Origin: an uncultured Veillonella sp.
GTDB taxonomy: Bacteria > Bacillota > Negativicutes > Veillonellales > Veillonellaceae
Reading direction: 5' to 3'
Assembly: GCF_905209685.1 (NCBI RefSeq)
Contig: NZ_CAJLUB010000009.1
Location: 1 to 31,986 of the forward strand
Length of the DNA: 31,986 nt
Positions 8,700 to 15,715 of this stretch are shown here, piece by piece; positions within the stretch are counted from its first letter, which is position 1; every line of letters starts with the position of its first letter. A model generated the notes under the pieces. The model saw only the letters and a program-made list of their open reading frames with translations, had not been told where the DNA came from and made no database searches. A program made the position numbers and the translations under genes.

Positions 8700-9431
8700 T
8701 TATCTCCGTTGAACAAGTACAGGAGCACTCTCCAAATACTCGATTACACTTTCACTATCTATATCAGACCGTACAAAGAAAACCCGTCCCCCTATATTAG
8801 ACCCTAATTCTTTCATATGAGGAATTCGATGATATACACCATTACAAGCCACATAGCCTACTGTATAATCTGGATCATCAGACCAACATAATTCACCAAC
8901 AACACCCTCTGCGGATTGAACCTTAGAGGCCAATACTAAAGCCTCCCTCATATGTTCATTGTCACCTAATGCATGAGAGTCAAAGGAGTCCATATGACTC
9001 ACACGTACACCGCGATTGCCTTCATCTAAGCGTTCACCCGAAATAGCATCCACTAACATAGCGCCGCGCATGGATCTATCTAAATTTTTTAACATACCGA
9101 TAGCTTTTCTAACAGCAGTTTCAGTAATAGTGGTACCTTGTAAAAGTTCCGTTGCCAATTGATGGGATTCAGGAATGCTACCAGTTTTATGTTCCTCTAC
9201 CCTTAGACAGTCTATATAGGAAATCTTCTCCTGTGGAATTAAATCTACTGTAATATTTATAAAATCAGCAGTTCCTTTACTATGATGCAGTGCACGTTCA
9301 GCTAAGGATTGCGCTATGGTGCCAACATCATCTAATTTTACGATACGCTCTGCACCAGAAATATGGTGGCCCCCTTTTTCATGGGGACCACCTTGTGCTG
9401 CACGCATGCGTACACTATATAATTCACTCAT
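8700..9431 (-). CDS. bioW: 6-carboxyhexanoate--CoA ligase (pimeloyl-CoA synthetase)
   Basis: ATP-dependent ligase activating free pimelate to pimeloyl-CoA, the entry point of the Bacillus-type biotin route. The 243-residue product (B. subtilis BioW is about 260) has the hallmark N-terminus YSVRMRAAQGG followed by GGHHISGAERI, and the BioW-typical middle with FINITVDLIPQEKISYIDCL. The start overlaps the stop of the upstream membrane-protein gene as TAATG, implying translational coupling. bioF follows directly. Use of BioW means the cell must obtain or make free pimelate. No bioI-like pimelate-producing gene is in the window. Confidence 0.95.
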   Translation of the reverse strand: MSELYSVRMRAAQGGPHEKGGHHISGAERIVKLDDVGTIAQSLAERALHHSKGTADFINITVDLIPQEKISYIDCLRVEEHKTGSIPESHQLATELLQGTTITETAVRKAIGMLKNLDRSMRGAMLVDAISGERLDEGNRGVRVSHMDSFDSHALGDNEHMREALVLASKVQSAEGVVGELCWSDDPDYTVGYVACNGVYHRIPHMKELGSNIGGRVFFVRSDIDSESVIEYLESAPVLVQRR

Positions 9432-9931
9432 TATGATACCTTGCCTTTTATTACATGATTTTGATGTGCTTGACTATGAATTTTACGGAATACCTTTACA
9501 AATACAGGAGCCATAATAACCGTAAAAATCATACCAGGCACAGCTAATGCAACCATAGGCAATGCGGCTTTACCAATATATACGGACAAGGTTAACCGCG
9601 CTAAGGCAGATGCAATTGGGCCTGAAATCATAATACCAATCAAGTGATTGTGGCACATCCAAAGGATTAAACCTACAATGAGGCGAAATTGCATGGCAAT
9701 CATAACATTTAAAATAGTTTGAGTACCTAGTGCTAGGCCAATTAAGCTAGATAAACATCCACTAATAATATACTTTTTAAATCCGAATACGGCACATATG
9801 GCTACCGCCAACGGGGCCGATAATTGAAACTCTATACCTGGAATGACATTAGGTATTTTAATAGCCCCTAATACAGTAATCATAGCCGTTAAAATAGCGA
9901 CCTCAGTAATGTACCGAATGTTCTGATTCAT
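9431..9931 (-). CDS. ECF-transporter S-component-like membrane protein of the biotin operon
   Basis: A 166-residue, highly hydrophobic protein with about five or six predicted membrane helices (roughly residues 8-26, 34-52, 54-70, 76-96, 102-118, 124-150) and a basic C-terminal tail. Small size, the TM1 region TEVAILTAMITVLG and the segment LSAPLAVAICAVFGFKKYIISG resemble substrate-binding S components of energy-coupling-factor importers. It does not read as BioY, the known biotin S component. It is the first gene of a BirA-like-controlled operon with bioW and bioF, coupled to bioW through TAATG. By context it may import pimelate or another biotin precursor; this is inference. No ECF ATPase or EcfT gene is nearby, so shared modules from elsewhere would be needed. 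Confidence 0.7.
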   Translation of the reverse strand: MNQNIRYITEVAILTAMITVLGAIKIPNVIPGIEFQLSAPLAVAICAVFGFKKYIISGCLSSLIGLALGTQTILNVMIAMQFRLIVGLILWMCHNHLIGIMISGPIASALARLTLSVYIGKAALPMVALAVPGMIFTVIMAPVFVKVFRKIHSQAHQNHVIKGKVS

Positions 9932-9955
9932 GATGTTTCTCCTCTACTTAGAAAA

Positions 9956-9986
9956 TGTCAACCACAAACACGACTCTTTGTTTACA
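9956..9986. promoter_or_regulatory. BirA-like operator 1 (biotin repressor site)
   Basis: Inverted arms TGTCAAC (9956-9962) and GTTTACA (9980-9986) with a 17-nt spacer match the BirA pattern TGTAAAC-N-GTTTACA in half-site sequence and spacing. The site begins at the last base of the -10 box and covers the expected transcription start, so binding would block initiation. Confidence 0.75.
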
Positions 9987-10014
9987 TTATAATTTCAATA
10001 TACATATTTATCAA
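9986..10014 (-). promoter_or_regulatory. promoter of the S-component/bioW/bioF operon
   Basis: Minus-strand -35 TTGATA (10009-10014), a 17-bp spacer and -10 TATAAT (9986-9991). It lies 55 bp upstream of the first start codon, flanked on both sides by BirA-like inverted repeats. Confidence 0.85.
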
Positions 10015-10038
10015 CTAAAAATACAGAATAAGTTGACA
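10009..10038. promoter_or_regulatory. BirA-like operator 2 overlapping the -35 box
   Basis: TATCAAC (10009-10015) and GTTGACA (10032-10038) form an inverted repeat with one mismatch and a 16-nt spacer, the same architecture as operator 1. It contains the -35 hexamer. The spacing and the presence of a second copy support a real tandem operator. Confidence 0.6.
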
Positions 10039-10046
10039 AATATCAC

Positions 10047-10075
10047 AAAAAAATCGAGCCATTATGACTCGATTT
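10047..10075 (-). terminator. rho-independent terminator after smpB
   Basis: Stem AAATCGAG / CTCGATTT (10051-10058, 10068-10075) with a 9-nt loop, followed on the minus strand by a run of T. It starts 8 bp after the smpB stop and insulates smpB from the biotin operon. Confidence 0.85.
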
Positions 10076-10082
10076 CTTTATT

Positions 10083-10553
10083 TTAATATTTTTGTTGTTC
10101 TTTAAGTCTCTTAGCAATATCTCGCTTAGCATCGCGTTCTGCCATATCTTGACGCTTATCATACAGCTTTTTACCAGTTACAAGACCAACGGTTACCTTT
10201 ACATAACCATGACTGAAATGGAAATTAAGGGGCACTAAAGAGAATCCTTTCTCCTTAACCTGAGTATGCAGTTTATTGATTTCAGATTTATGCATCAACA
10301 ATTTGCGAGTTCGTTCAGGTTCATGATTAAAGCGGTTCCCCTGTTCGTATGGACTAATGTGAACGCCATACAATAAGAGCTCACCTTTATCAATGCGACA
10401 AAAGCTATCTTTTAGGTTCAGCTTACCTTGACGTATGGATTTAATTTCAGTACCTGTCAAAGCAATACCGGCTTCATAGGTTTCATGAATATTAAAATCA
10501 TGACGCGCCTTACGATTATCAGCAATAAGAGATGGACTAGATTGTTTCGCCAT
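10083..10553 (-). CDS. smpB: SsrA-binding protein SmpB
   Basis: RNA-binding OB-fold protein that escorts tmRNA to stalled ribosomes. The 156-residue length is standard. Recognisable blocks are NRKARHDFNIHETYEAGI, the TGTEIKSIRQGK segment and the C-terminal basic tail KLYDKRQDMAERDAKRDIAKR, which occupies the mRNA channel. It starts 8 bp after the rnr stop, so rnr and smpB are one transcript ending in the terminator just downstream. Its partner ssrA lies about 2.6 kb further on the same strand, beyond the biotin operon. Confidence 0.97.
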   Translation of the reverse strand: MAKQSSPSLIADNRKARHDFNIHETYEAGIALTGTEIKSIRQGKLNLKDSFCRIDKGELLLYGVHISPYEQGNRFNHEPERTRKLLMHKSEINKLHTQVKEKGFSLVPLNFHFSHGYVKVTVGLVTGKKLYDKRQDMAERDAKRDIAKRLKEQQKY

Positions 10554-10561
10554 ATATACCT

Positions 10562-12925
10562 CTATCGTTTACGTTTACTTTTAGATTTCTTAGATTGATT
10601 GCGCTTCGATGTTTTATTAGATTTCTTACGACTTGATTTGCCTTTACTAGATTTTTTACTGAAAGTATCGTATTTAGAATGACTAGATTTATTGCTATCC
10701 CGTCGTGAAGATTTTTTACTAGATTTGCTTGAAGATTTACGACCTTTACGACTACCAAAGCTATCTCGACTACTTGCATAGTCAGAACCACTACGCAATT
10801 GTTCTTGAATAGCCATTAGATTATTAACTTCACCTAGTACAAAGTCGATTTGTTTCTTTTCTACATCAGCTTTCACCAATGTAACAGTTACCTTTTCACC
10901 TAAGTGATAGGTTTTACCGGTTCTCTTACCTACGAGCACAAAATGTTCTTCATCGAAGAAATAGTAATCATCGTTCATCATGCTCATATGCACGAGACCA
11001 TCGATACCATTTTCTAACTCTACAAACATCCCAAAGGACGTAATGCTAGAAATTGTTCCTTCAAAGACTTCTCCTACAAATGGAACCATATATTGCGTCT
11101 TTTTGAGATCTACTGTATCTCGTTCGGCCTCAGTGGCAACTTGTTCTTGTATAGAAGAATGTTCTACAGCCCCCACTAAGAAGGTTTCATCTACATCGCG
11201 TTTAGAATAGCCATTTTCCCAATGCATATCCGCTTTTAAAAGGCGGTGAACCATTAAGTCAGGATATCGTCTAATTGGAGATGTGAAATGCGTATAACAT
11301 GTGGATGCCAAGCCAAAATGGCCCACATTGTTGGTACTATATTTAGCTTGCTGCATAGAGCGCAAGGTCATAATTTGAGCTACTTGCTCAATATCTTGCC
11401 CTTTTACTACATCTAAGATTTTTTGGAAATCTCGTGGTGTTACACCATCAGTACTAAGTACTAAGTTTTGACCTAAATAATTAAGCACCTTTTGGAATAA
11501 ATCTAGTTTTTCTTCACTAGGATTCTCATGAATACGATATACCGATGTACGGTGTGTATGCTCTAAATGTGTAGCCACTGTTTCATTGGCAATGAGCATA
11601 CATTCTTCGATAAGTCGTTCCGCCATGGTACGATCTCGTTTTACGATGCGCAAAGGTGTCCCATCATGATCAAGTAATACCTTGTACTCAGGAAAATCAA
11701 AGTCCAATGCACCTCTACGACGACGCATTGCATTAAGAATTTTAGAGATTTCTGCTAAATCGCGAAGCATAGGCATAAAGTCTTGTAAATCATCAGGAAT
11801 AATATTTTCTTCCAGCGCCTTATACACTTCTTTATAACTACAACGACGGCCTACATGGATAATAGATGGTCGAATACGATAATGTACAACCTTACCAGTA
11901 TGATCAATTTCCATCATACACGTCATGGCATAACGGTCTTCATGAACATTTAAACTACAAATGCCATTGGATAAAACCTCTGGTAACATCGGTACTACTC
12001 TATCAACTAAATATACAGATGTACCACGTTTGTAAGCCTCATTATCAATAGGTTGCCCAGATGTTACATAATGACTAACATCTGCAATATGTACGCCTAA
12101 TTCATAATTACCATTTGGCAATTTACGACCACTCACAGCATCATCTAAATCCTTTGCGTCTTCCCCATCGATAGTAACCATTTGTACATCACGAAGGTCC
12201 CAACGATCAGGATCCTCATGAATCACAGTATCAATTTTTTTGCTAGCTTTAATGACATCGTCTGGGAAATTAAATGGAATCTTATGATTCGCCATGATGC
12301 AGTTAATATCGAGGCCTACATCACCTTTATAGCCAAGAATTTCAGTAATAATACCTTCTGGCTTTTTATCACCTTCCGGCCATTTTGTAATTTTGACTAG
12401 TACCTTTGCGCCACTACGTGCATCTAATGTATTTTTTAAATCTACAAAGATATCGGTCCCTATACGCTCATCATCAGGGATAACAAAGCCAAAATGTTGT
12501 TGTCGGTCATAGGTACCTACAATCGTTTCATTAGCTCGTTCAATAACATCAACGATGACGCCTTCTCGTTTATGCTTTGTATAGTTAGAAGGTACGACGC
12601 GAACTCGAACCTTATCATTGTGCATAGCAGTCCCTTTATTTTGTTCTGCTACATATATATCTTCATCATCAGGCATGATCACAAAGCCATACGACTTACG
12701 ATAGCCCTTATAAATACCTTCATATTCTTCATGTTGTTGTTCTGCATATTGATATACATCAGGTCGAGAAGATGTTAGCACCCCTTCTCGAGCAAGCATT
12801 TTGGCTGAACGAATAAACATCTCAAGATCCTTACCACCTCGAATGTGATTATCCATAGCAGCATCTTCAATATGATATGCATGTGGTTGTATAGATTTAT
12901 AAAAGTCTAATACTTTCTTCTTCAA
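10562..12925 (-). CDS. rnr: ribonuclease R (3'-5' exoribonuclease) with long Lys/Ser tail
   Basis: Processive 3'-5' exonuclease that degrades structured RNA and, with SmpB/tmRNA, faulty mRNAs. The 787-residue product has an N-terminal helical/winged region, cold-shock OB folds (about residues 70-220) and the RNB catalytic domain with the aspartate cluster in IDGEDAKDLDDAV and the GVHIADVSHYV block. An S1 domain (GEVFEGTISSITSFGMFVEL) follows, then a tail of about 75 residues dominated by Lys, Ser and Arg. The start codon is TTG, with a strong AAGGAGGTG seven bases upstream. A terminator hairpin ends about 30 nt before the start, so expression from sigH-secG requires readthrough; no clear promoter lies after the hairpin. 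smpB follows at 8 bp. Confidence 0.95.
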   Translation of the reverse strand: MKKKVLDFYKSIQPHAYHIEDAAMDNHIRGGKDLEMFIRSAKMLAREGVLTSSRPDVYQYAEQQHEEYEGIYKGYRKSYGFVIMPDDEDIYVAEQNKGTAMHNDKVRVRVVPSNYTKHKREGVIVDVIERANETIVGTYDRQQHFGFVIPDDERIGTDIFVDLKNTLDARSGAKVLVKITKWPEGDKKPEGIITEILGYKGDVGLDINCIMANHKIPFNFPDDVIKASKKIDTVIHEDPDRWDLRDVQMVTIDGEDAKDLDDAVSGRKLPNGNYELGVHIADVSHYVTSGQPIDNEAYKRGTSVYLVDRVVPMLPEVLSNGICSLNVHEDRYAMTCMMEIDHTGKVVHYRIRPSIIHVGRRCSYKEVYKALEENIIPDDLQDFMPMLRDLAEISKILNAMRRRRGALDFDFPEYKVLLDHDGTPLRIVKRDRTMAERLIEECMLIANETVATHLEHTHRTSVYRIHENPSEEKLDLFQKVLNYLGQNLVLSTDGVTPRDFQKILDVVKGQDIEQVAQIMTLRSMQQAKYSTNNVGHFGLASTCYTHFTSPIRRYPDLMVHRLLKADMHWENGYSKRDVDETFLVGAVEHSSIQEQVATEAERDTVDLKKTQYMVPFVGEVFEGTISSITSFGMFVELENGIDGLVHMSMMNDDYYFFDEEHFVLVGKRTGKTYHLGEKVTVTLVKADVEKKQIDFVLGEVNNLMAIQEQLRSGSDYASSRDSFGSRKGRKSSSKSSKKSSRRDSNKSSHSKYDTFSKKSSKGKSSRKKSNKTSKRNQSKKSKSKRKR

Positions 12926-12950
12926 ATCTTCACCTCCTTATTCTGAAAAA

Positions 12951-12975
12951 AGAAAAAGCCTGCAAAGCAGGCTTT
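12951..12975 (-). terminator. intercistronic terminator between secG and rnr
   Basis: Perfect 9-bp GC-rich stem AAAGCCTGC / GCAGGCTTT with a 3-nt loop, followed on the minus strand by TTCTTTTTTC. It lies 5 bp after the secG stop and immediately before the rnr ribosome-binding site. Confidence 0.85.
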
Positions 12976-12980
12976 CATCA

Positions 12981-13226
12981 TTAGAATTGATTAATCATTG
13001 CCCCTAACACTAAGCTCAACACAGCAAAGATAATCCCCAATATAATCGTACATTTAGATAAGAAAGCGTCTAAACCGCGTTGCTTACCACCAAAAGAAGA
13101 GTCTGCCGCACCAGAAACAGCACCACCCATGCCTGCGTTTTTGCTATTCTGTGCAACAACTACTACGATTAATAAGATAGATACGATAACTTCTACAATC
13201 ATTAAGAAATTTGTCACGACTGTCAT
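12981..13226 (-). CDS. secG: protein translocase subunit SecG
   Basis: Small accessory subunit of the SecYEG channel in the inner membrane. The 81-residue product has two hydrophobic helices (about residues 5-25 and 58-77) separated by the conserved polar loop AQNSKNAGMGGAVSGAA and GGKQRGLDAFL, the SecG signature. Its ATG overlaps the sigH stop by 4 nt (ATGA), so translation is coupled, with AGGAAGG upstream inside sigH. A terminator follows at once. Confidence 0.96.
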   Translation of the reverse strand: MTVVTNFLMIVEVIVSILLIVVVVAQNSKNAGMGGAVSGAADSSFGGKQRGLDAFLSKCTIILGIIFAVLSLVLGAMINQF

Positions 13227-13897
13227 CCTTCCTGTGTGGCTCTTGGAGAATCCAAAACCCGATGTTCTAAATACTTCTCTAATTTACGTTTAACCCTTTG
13301 TAACGCATTGTCTATAGATTTGACACTGCGATCTGTGACCTCAGCCATTTCTTGGTAAGAACGTCCGTCTAAATATCCTTCCAAGACCTCCCACTCGAGT
13401 TCACTTAAAATATGACCAATATTGCGCTCAATATCATCCAATTCTTCTTGGCTGATAATAAGATCCTCAGGATTGGTAACCTTTGCTGAGGATAGCATCT
13501 CGATCAACGTACGCTCTGATTCCTCTGTATATACCGGTTTATTTAACGATACATAGGAATTTAAAGGCGCATGTTTTTGTCTTGTTGCCGACTTAATAGC
13601 CGTAATAATTTGTCTAGTTATACAAAGCTCTGCAAAAGCTCTAAAGGACGCTAGCTTATCATGTTTAAAATCTCGCGTAGCCTTATAGAGGCCAATCATT
13701 CCTTCTTGGATAATATCCTCACGATCAGCACCTACCAAAAAGTAAGACCGTGCTTTTGCACGAACAAAGTTTTTATATTTATTAACAATATAATCGATTG
13801 CAAACTCATTTTGCTCTTCTTGAGCTATGACCACAACTTGCTCATCGGTCATTTCTTTGAAATTGTAATCGGACTTGCGTGTATGAATTGTGTTCAT
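13223..13897 (-). CDS. sigH: sigma-70 family factor, SigH-like
   Basis: Alternative sigma factor related to sigma-H of B. subtilis, which there controls early stationary-phase and competence genes. The 224-residue product shows region 2 (ADREDIIQEGMIGLYKATRDFK), FRAFAELCITRQIITAI, and a region 4 helix-turn-helix (LDGRSYQEMAEVTDRSVKSIDNALQRVKRKL). Position after cysS-mrnC-rlmB-yacP is that of sigH in Firmicutes. The ATG at 13897 has AAGGAGGAG upstream; an in-frame codon 69 bp earlier lacks a site. It has its own promoter and overlaps secG. The regulon cannot be read here. Negativicutes such as Veillonella do not sporulate, so the role must differ from that in Bacillus. Confidence 0.92.
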   Translation of the reverse strand: MNTIHTRKSDYNFKEMTDEQVVVIAQEEQNEFAIDYIVNKYKNFVRAKARSYFLVGADREDIIQEGMIGLYKATRDFKHDKLASFRAFAELCITRQIITAIKSATRQKHAPLNSYVSLNKPVYTEESERTLIEMLSSAKVTNPEDLIISQEELDDIERNIGHILSELEWEVLEGYLDGRSYQEMAEVTDRSVKSIDNALQRVKRKLEKYLEHRVLDSPRATQEG

Positions 13898-13937
13898 ATG
13901 CTCCTCCTTACAATTGAGCAGAAAAACCAATATATTC

Positions 13938-13966
13938 ATTATACTGGAACTATATGTGATTTTCAA
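13938..13966 (-). promoter_or_regulatory. sigma-A-type promoter of sigH-secG
   Basis: Minus-strand TTGAAA (13961-13966), a 17-bp spacer and TATAAT (13938-13943), in the 72-bp gap after yacP. It gives sigH expression independent of the cysteine T-box that controls the upstream genes. The leader is about 35 nt. Confidence 0.8.
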
Positions 13967-13969
13967 CTA

Positions 13970-14503
13970 TCAATGGCCACGGCGTAATTTCTCAAGCTTT
14001 TCAGCTACTTCAGGAGATAATAAACCTCCTACTTCATTACGTCGCAAGCTAAATTGATCTCGTCTATGTTCATGAGCGTATTGTAGTCGTTCCTCTTCCT
14101 TAGCTATGCGAATCATATTTTGCAATTCTCGAGCTGGAATGCGTAAACCACCAGATCCAAGAATTTGATTTTGTTCAGCTCCATCAGAGGTTACAACATA
14201 TACATTGGTATATTTGCCTTTCCGCAAAAATACCTCTCGTTCAATAAAGGAATCCGCCGTCTCTCCATCCTCAGTATAGACTTCAAGAAATCCGCTCGTA
14301 ATAGCCTCTACAGAACCGCCAGACTTTGTATATTTACCATCAAACACAAGGATAACTTCGTATCCCTTGAATTTTCCGTAGTTTAACAATCTATCTCTAA
14401 GCTCCATACGGGCATGTTCTAATGACTCATGAGCCAATTTCTTTAGATGAGTCCAGGCGAATATCACATTATATCCATCTACAATTAAGATATCTTTTAA
14501 CAT
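13970..14503 (-). CDS. yacP: NYN/PIN-like endoribonuclease, YacP (Rae1) family
   Basis: In B. subtilis this protein is Rae1, a ribosome-associated endonuclease that cuts some mRNAs in the ribosomal A site. The 177-residue product has the PIN-like acidic motif ILIVDGYNVIFAW near the N-terminus, VILVFDG near residue 51, ETADSFIERE near 80 and VVTSDGAEQ near 102, which fit the NYN catalytic core. A basic helical C-terminus follows. It begins 2 bp after the rlmB stop with no clear Shine-Dalgarno, so translation is probably coupled. Gene order rlmB-yacP-sigH is conserved in Firmicutes. Confidence 0.9.
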   Translation of the reverse strand: MLKDILIVDGYNVIFAWTHLKKLAHESLEHARMELRDRLLNYGKFKGYEVILVFDGKYTKSGGSVEAITSGFLEVYTEDGETADSFIEREVFLRKGKYTNVYVVTSDGAEQNQILGSGGLRIPARELQNMIRIAKEEERLQYAHEHRRDQFSLRRNEVGGLLSPEVAEKLEKLRRGH

Positions 14504-14505
14504 AA

Positions 14506-15237
14506 TTATTTCGCTTGTCGTTGACGAACCGCTTCATACATAAGAACGGCGGCTGCAACAGATGCATTCAAAGAATTTAAATTCCCATACATAGGGATGG
14601 TAACGAGGAAATCACAAGCCTCTTTCACAACGCGGCTAATGCCCTTACCTTCATTACCGATAACGATAACTGTAGGAATTGTCATATCCGCCTCGTATAA
14701 GGTACGATCACCTTCCATATGAGCGCCCATAACCCAAAAACCTTGTTTTTGAAGTTGTTTAATAGTTTGAGCTACATTCCCAACCTGTACAAGTGGAATT
14801 TGTTCAATAGCACCTGCCGATGTTTTAGCTACAGTAGCATTAATAGGAGCATTGTGACGCTTAGGAATGAGTACGGCCGTAGCCCCTACACATTCCGCAG
14901 TACGGATAATTGCGCCCATGTTATGTGGATCCTCAACACCATCTGTTAGGATAAGCAAAGGGACATCATGATTCGTCTCTTGTAGTACTTCACCAAGTTC
15001 CTTAAATTGAACAGCAGAAACAAGAGCAATAACACCTTGGTGTGGTACCTCTAAATCATATTTATTCATTTGTTTGATAGGTGTTGGACGCACTTCAATG
15101 CCTTGAGATTTAGCAAGGCCAACAATATCAGCTAGACCTGTTTTAACCTTATCTTCACTGACCATAATGCGCTGGATGGAACGACCACTTTTAAGGGCCT
15201 CTTTAACCGCATTGCGACCTACAATATAATTATCCAT
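14506..15237 (-). CDS. rlmB: 23S rRNA 2'-O-methyltransferase, RlmB/TrmH (SpoU) family
   Basis: SPOUT-fold methyltransferase, by family the enzyme making Gm2251 in 23S rRNA. The 243-residue product has an N-terminal substrate-binding domain (IVGRNAVKEALKSG) and a C-terminal SPOUT knot with NMGAIIRTAECVGA, VIGNEGKGISR and IPMYGNLNSLNASVAAAVLMYE, the three TrmH motifs. It starts one base after the mrnC stop, with CGAGGT upstream, and is followed by yacP after 2 bp. Some Bacillus homologues (YacO) have been annotated as tRNA methylases; the rRNA target is inferred from family. Confidence 0.94.
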   Translation of the reverse strand: MDNYIVGRNAVKEALKSGRSIQRIMVSEDKVKTGLADIVGLAKSQGIEVRPTPIKQMNKYDLEVPHQGVIALVSAVQFKELGEVLQETNHDVPLLILTDGVEDPHNMGAIIRTAECVGATAVLIPKRHNAPINATVAKTSAGAIEQIPLVQVGNVAQTIKQLQKQGFWVMGAHMEGDRTLYEADMTIPTVIVIGNEGKGISRVVKEACDFLVTIPMYGNLNSLNASVAAAVLMYEAVRQRQAK

Positions 15238-15238
15238 A

Positions 15239-15715
15239 CTACATACCTCGTAGAGTTATTGAAAAGGCTTGCTTCATAACATCTTGTAAGCGCTCATCTT
15301 GACGCGTTTCATAAAGAAATCCAAGTACGGCTTCAAAGGCTGTACTACTACGATACTCTTGAACAGAACTACTTTTTGGCACATTTACATTACTATTTCT
15401 AGCTCGTCGTGCAATAGCTTGTTCTTGTTCTGTGAAAGCATCCTCTATTTCAAGCAATACCTTCGCTTGTGACTTAGCACAAATAAACTCAGTAACAATG
15501 GTGTGCAACACTTGTACCTTAGATATATTCATTTGTACCACTCGTTCACGGACATACATGGAGTATACGGCATCGCCAATATAGGCAAGCATAACTGCAT
15601 CTGCACTGAGACACTCCTCTATAGTTCGTTTACGCAAACGAAGCGGCTCTTGTTCAAGAGCCGTCAACTTTTTTATTGCTTCATTCTTTAAGAATTGAAA
15701 TTGTTTAAACTTCAC
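15239..15715 (-). CDS. mrnC: Mini-ribonuclease III
   Basis: RNase III-like enzyme lacking the dsRNA-binding domain. In B. subtilis it matures the ends of 23S rRNA. The catalytic dimer motifs are seen in LSADAVMLAYIGDAVYSM (acidic residues of the first motif), RARNSNVNVPKSSSVQEYR and FEAVLGFLY (second motif). The most likely start is GTG at 15715 (GGTGG seven bases upstream; 158 residues, 11-nt overlap with cysS). A TTG 36 bp further upstream would add twelve residues and is less likely. It is co-transcribed with cysS and rlmB. Confidence 0.92.
   Translation of the reverse strand: MKFKQFQFLKNEAIKKLTALEQEPLRLRKRTIEECLSADAVMLAYIGDAVYSMYVRERVVQMNISKVQVLHTIVTEFICAKSQAKVLLEIEDAFTEQEQAIARRARNSNVNVPKSSSVQEYRSSTAFEAVLGFLYETRQDERLQDVMKQAFSITLRGM

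Noticed and set aside
10537..10791. 84-codon minus-strand open frame overlapping rnr and smpB
   Set aside because: It is another frame of the repeat-like Lys/Ser tail of RNase R; biased codons keep it open.
13661..13987. 108-codon plus-strand open frame near sigH
   Set aside because: Antisense to sigH and across its promoter; Cys/Ile/Phe-rich shadow.
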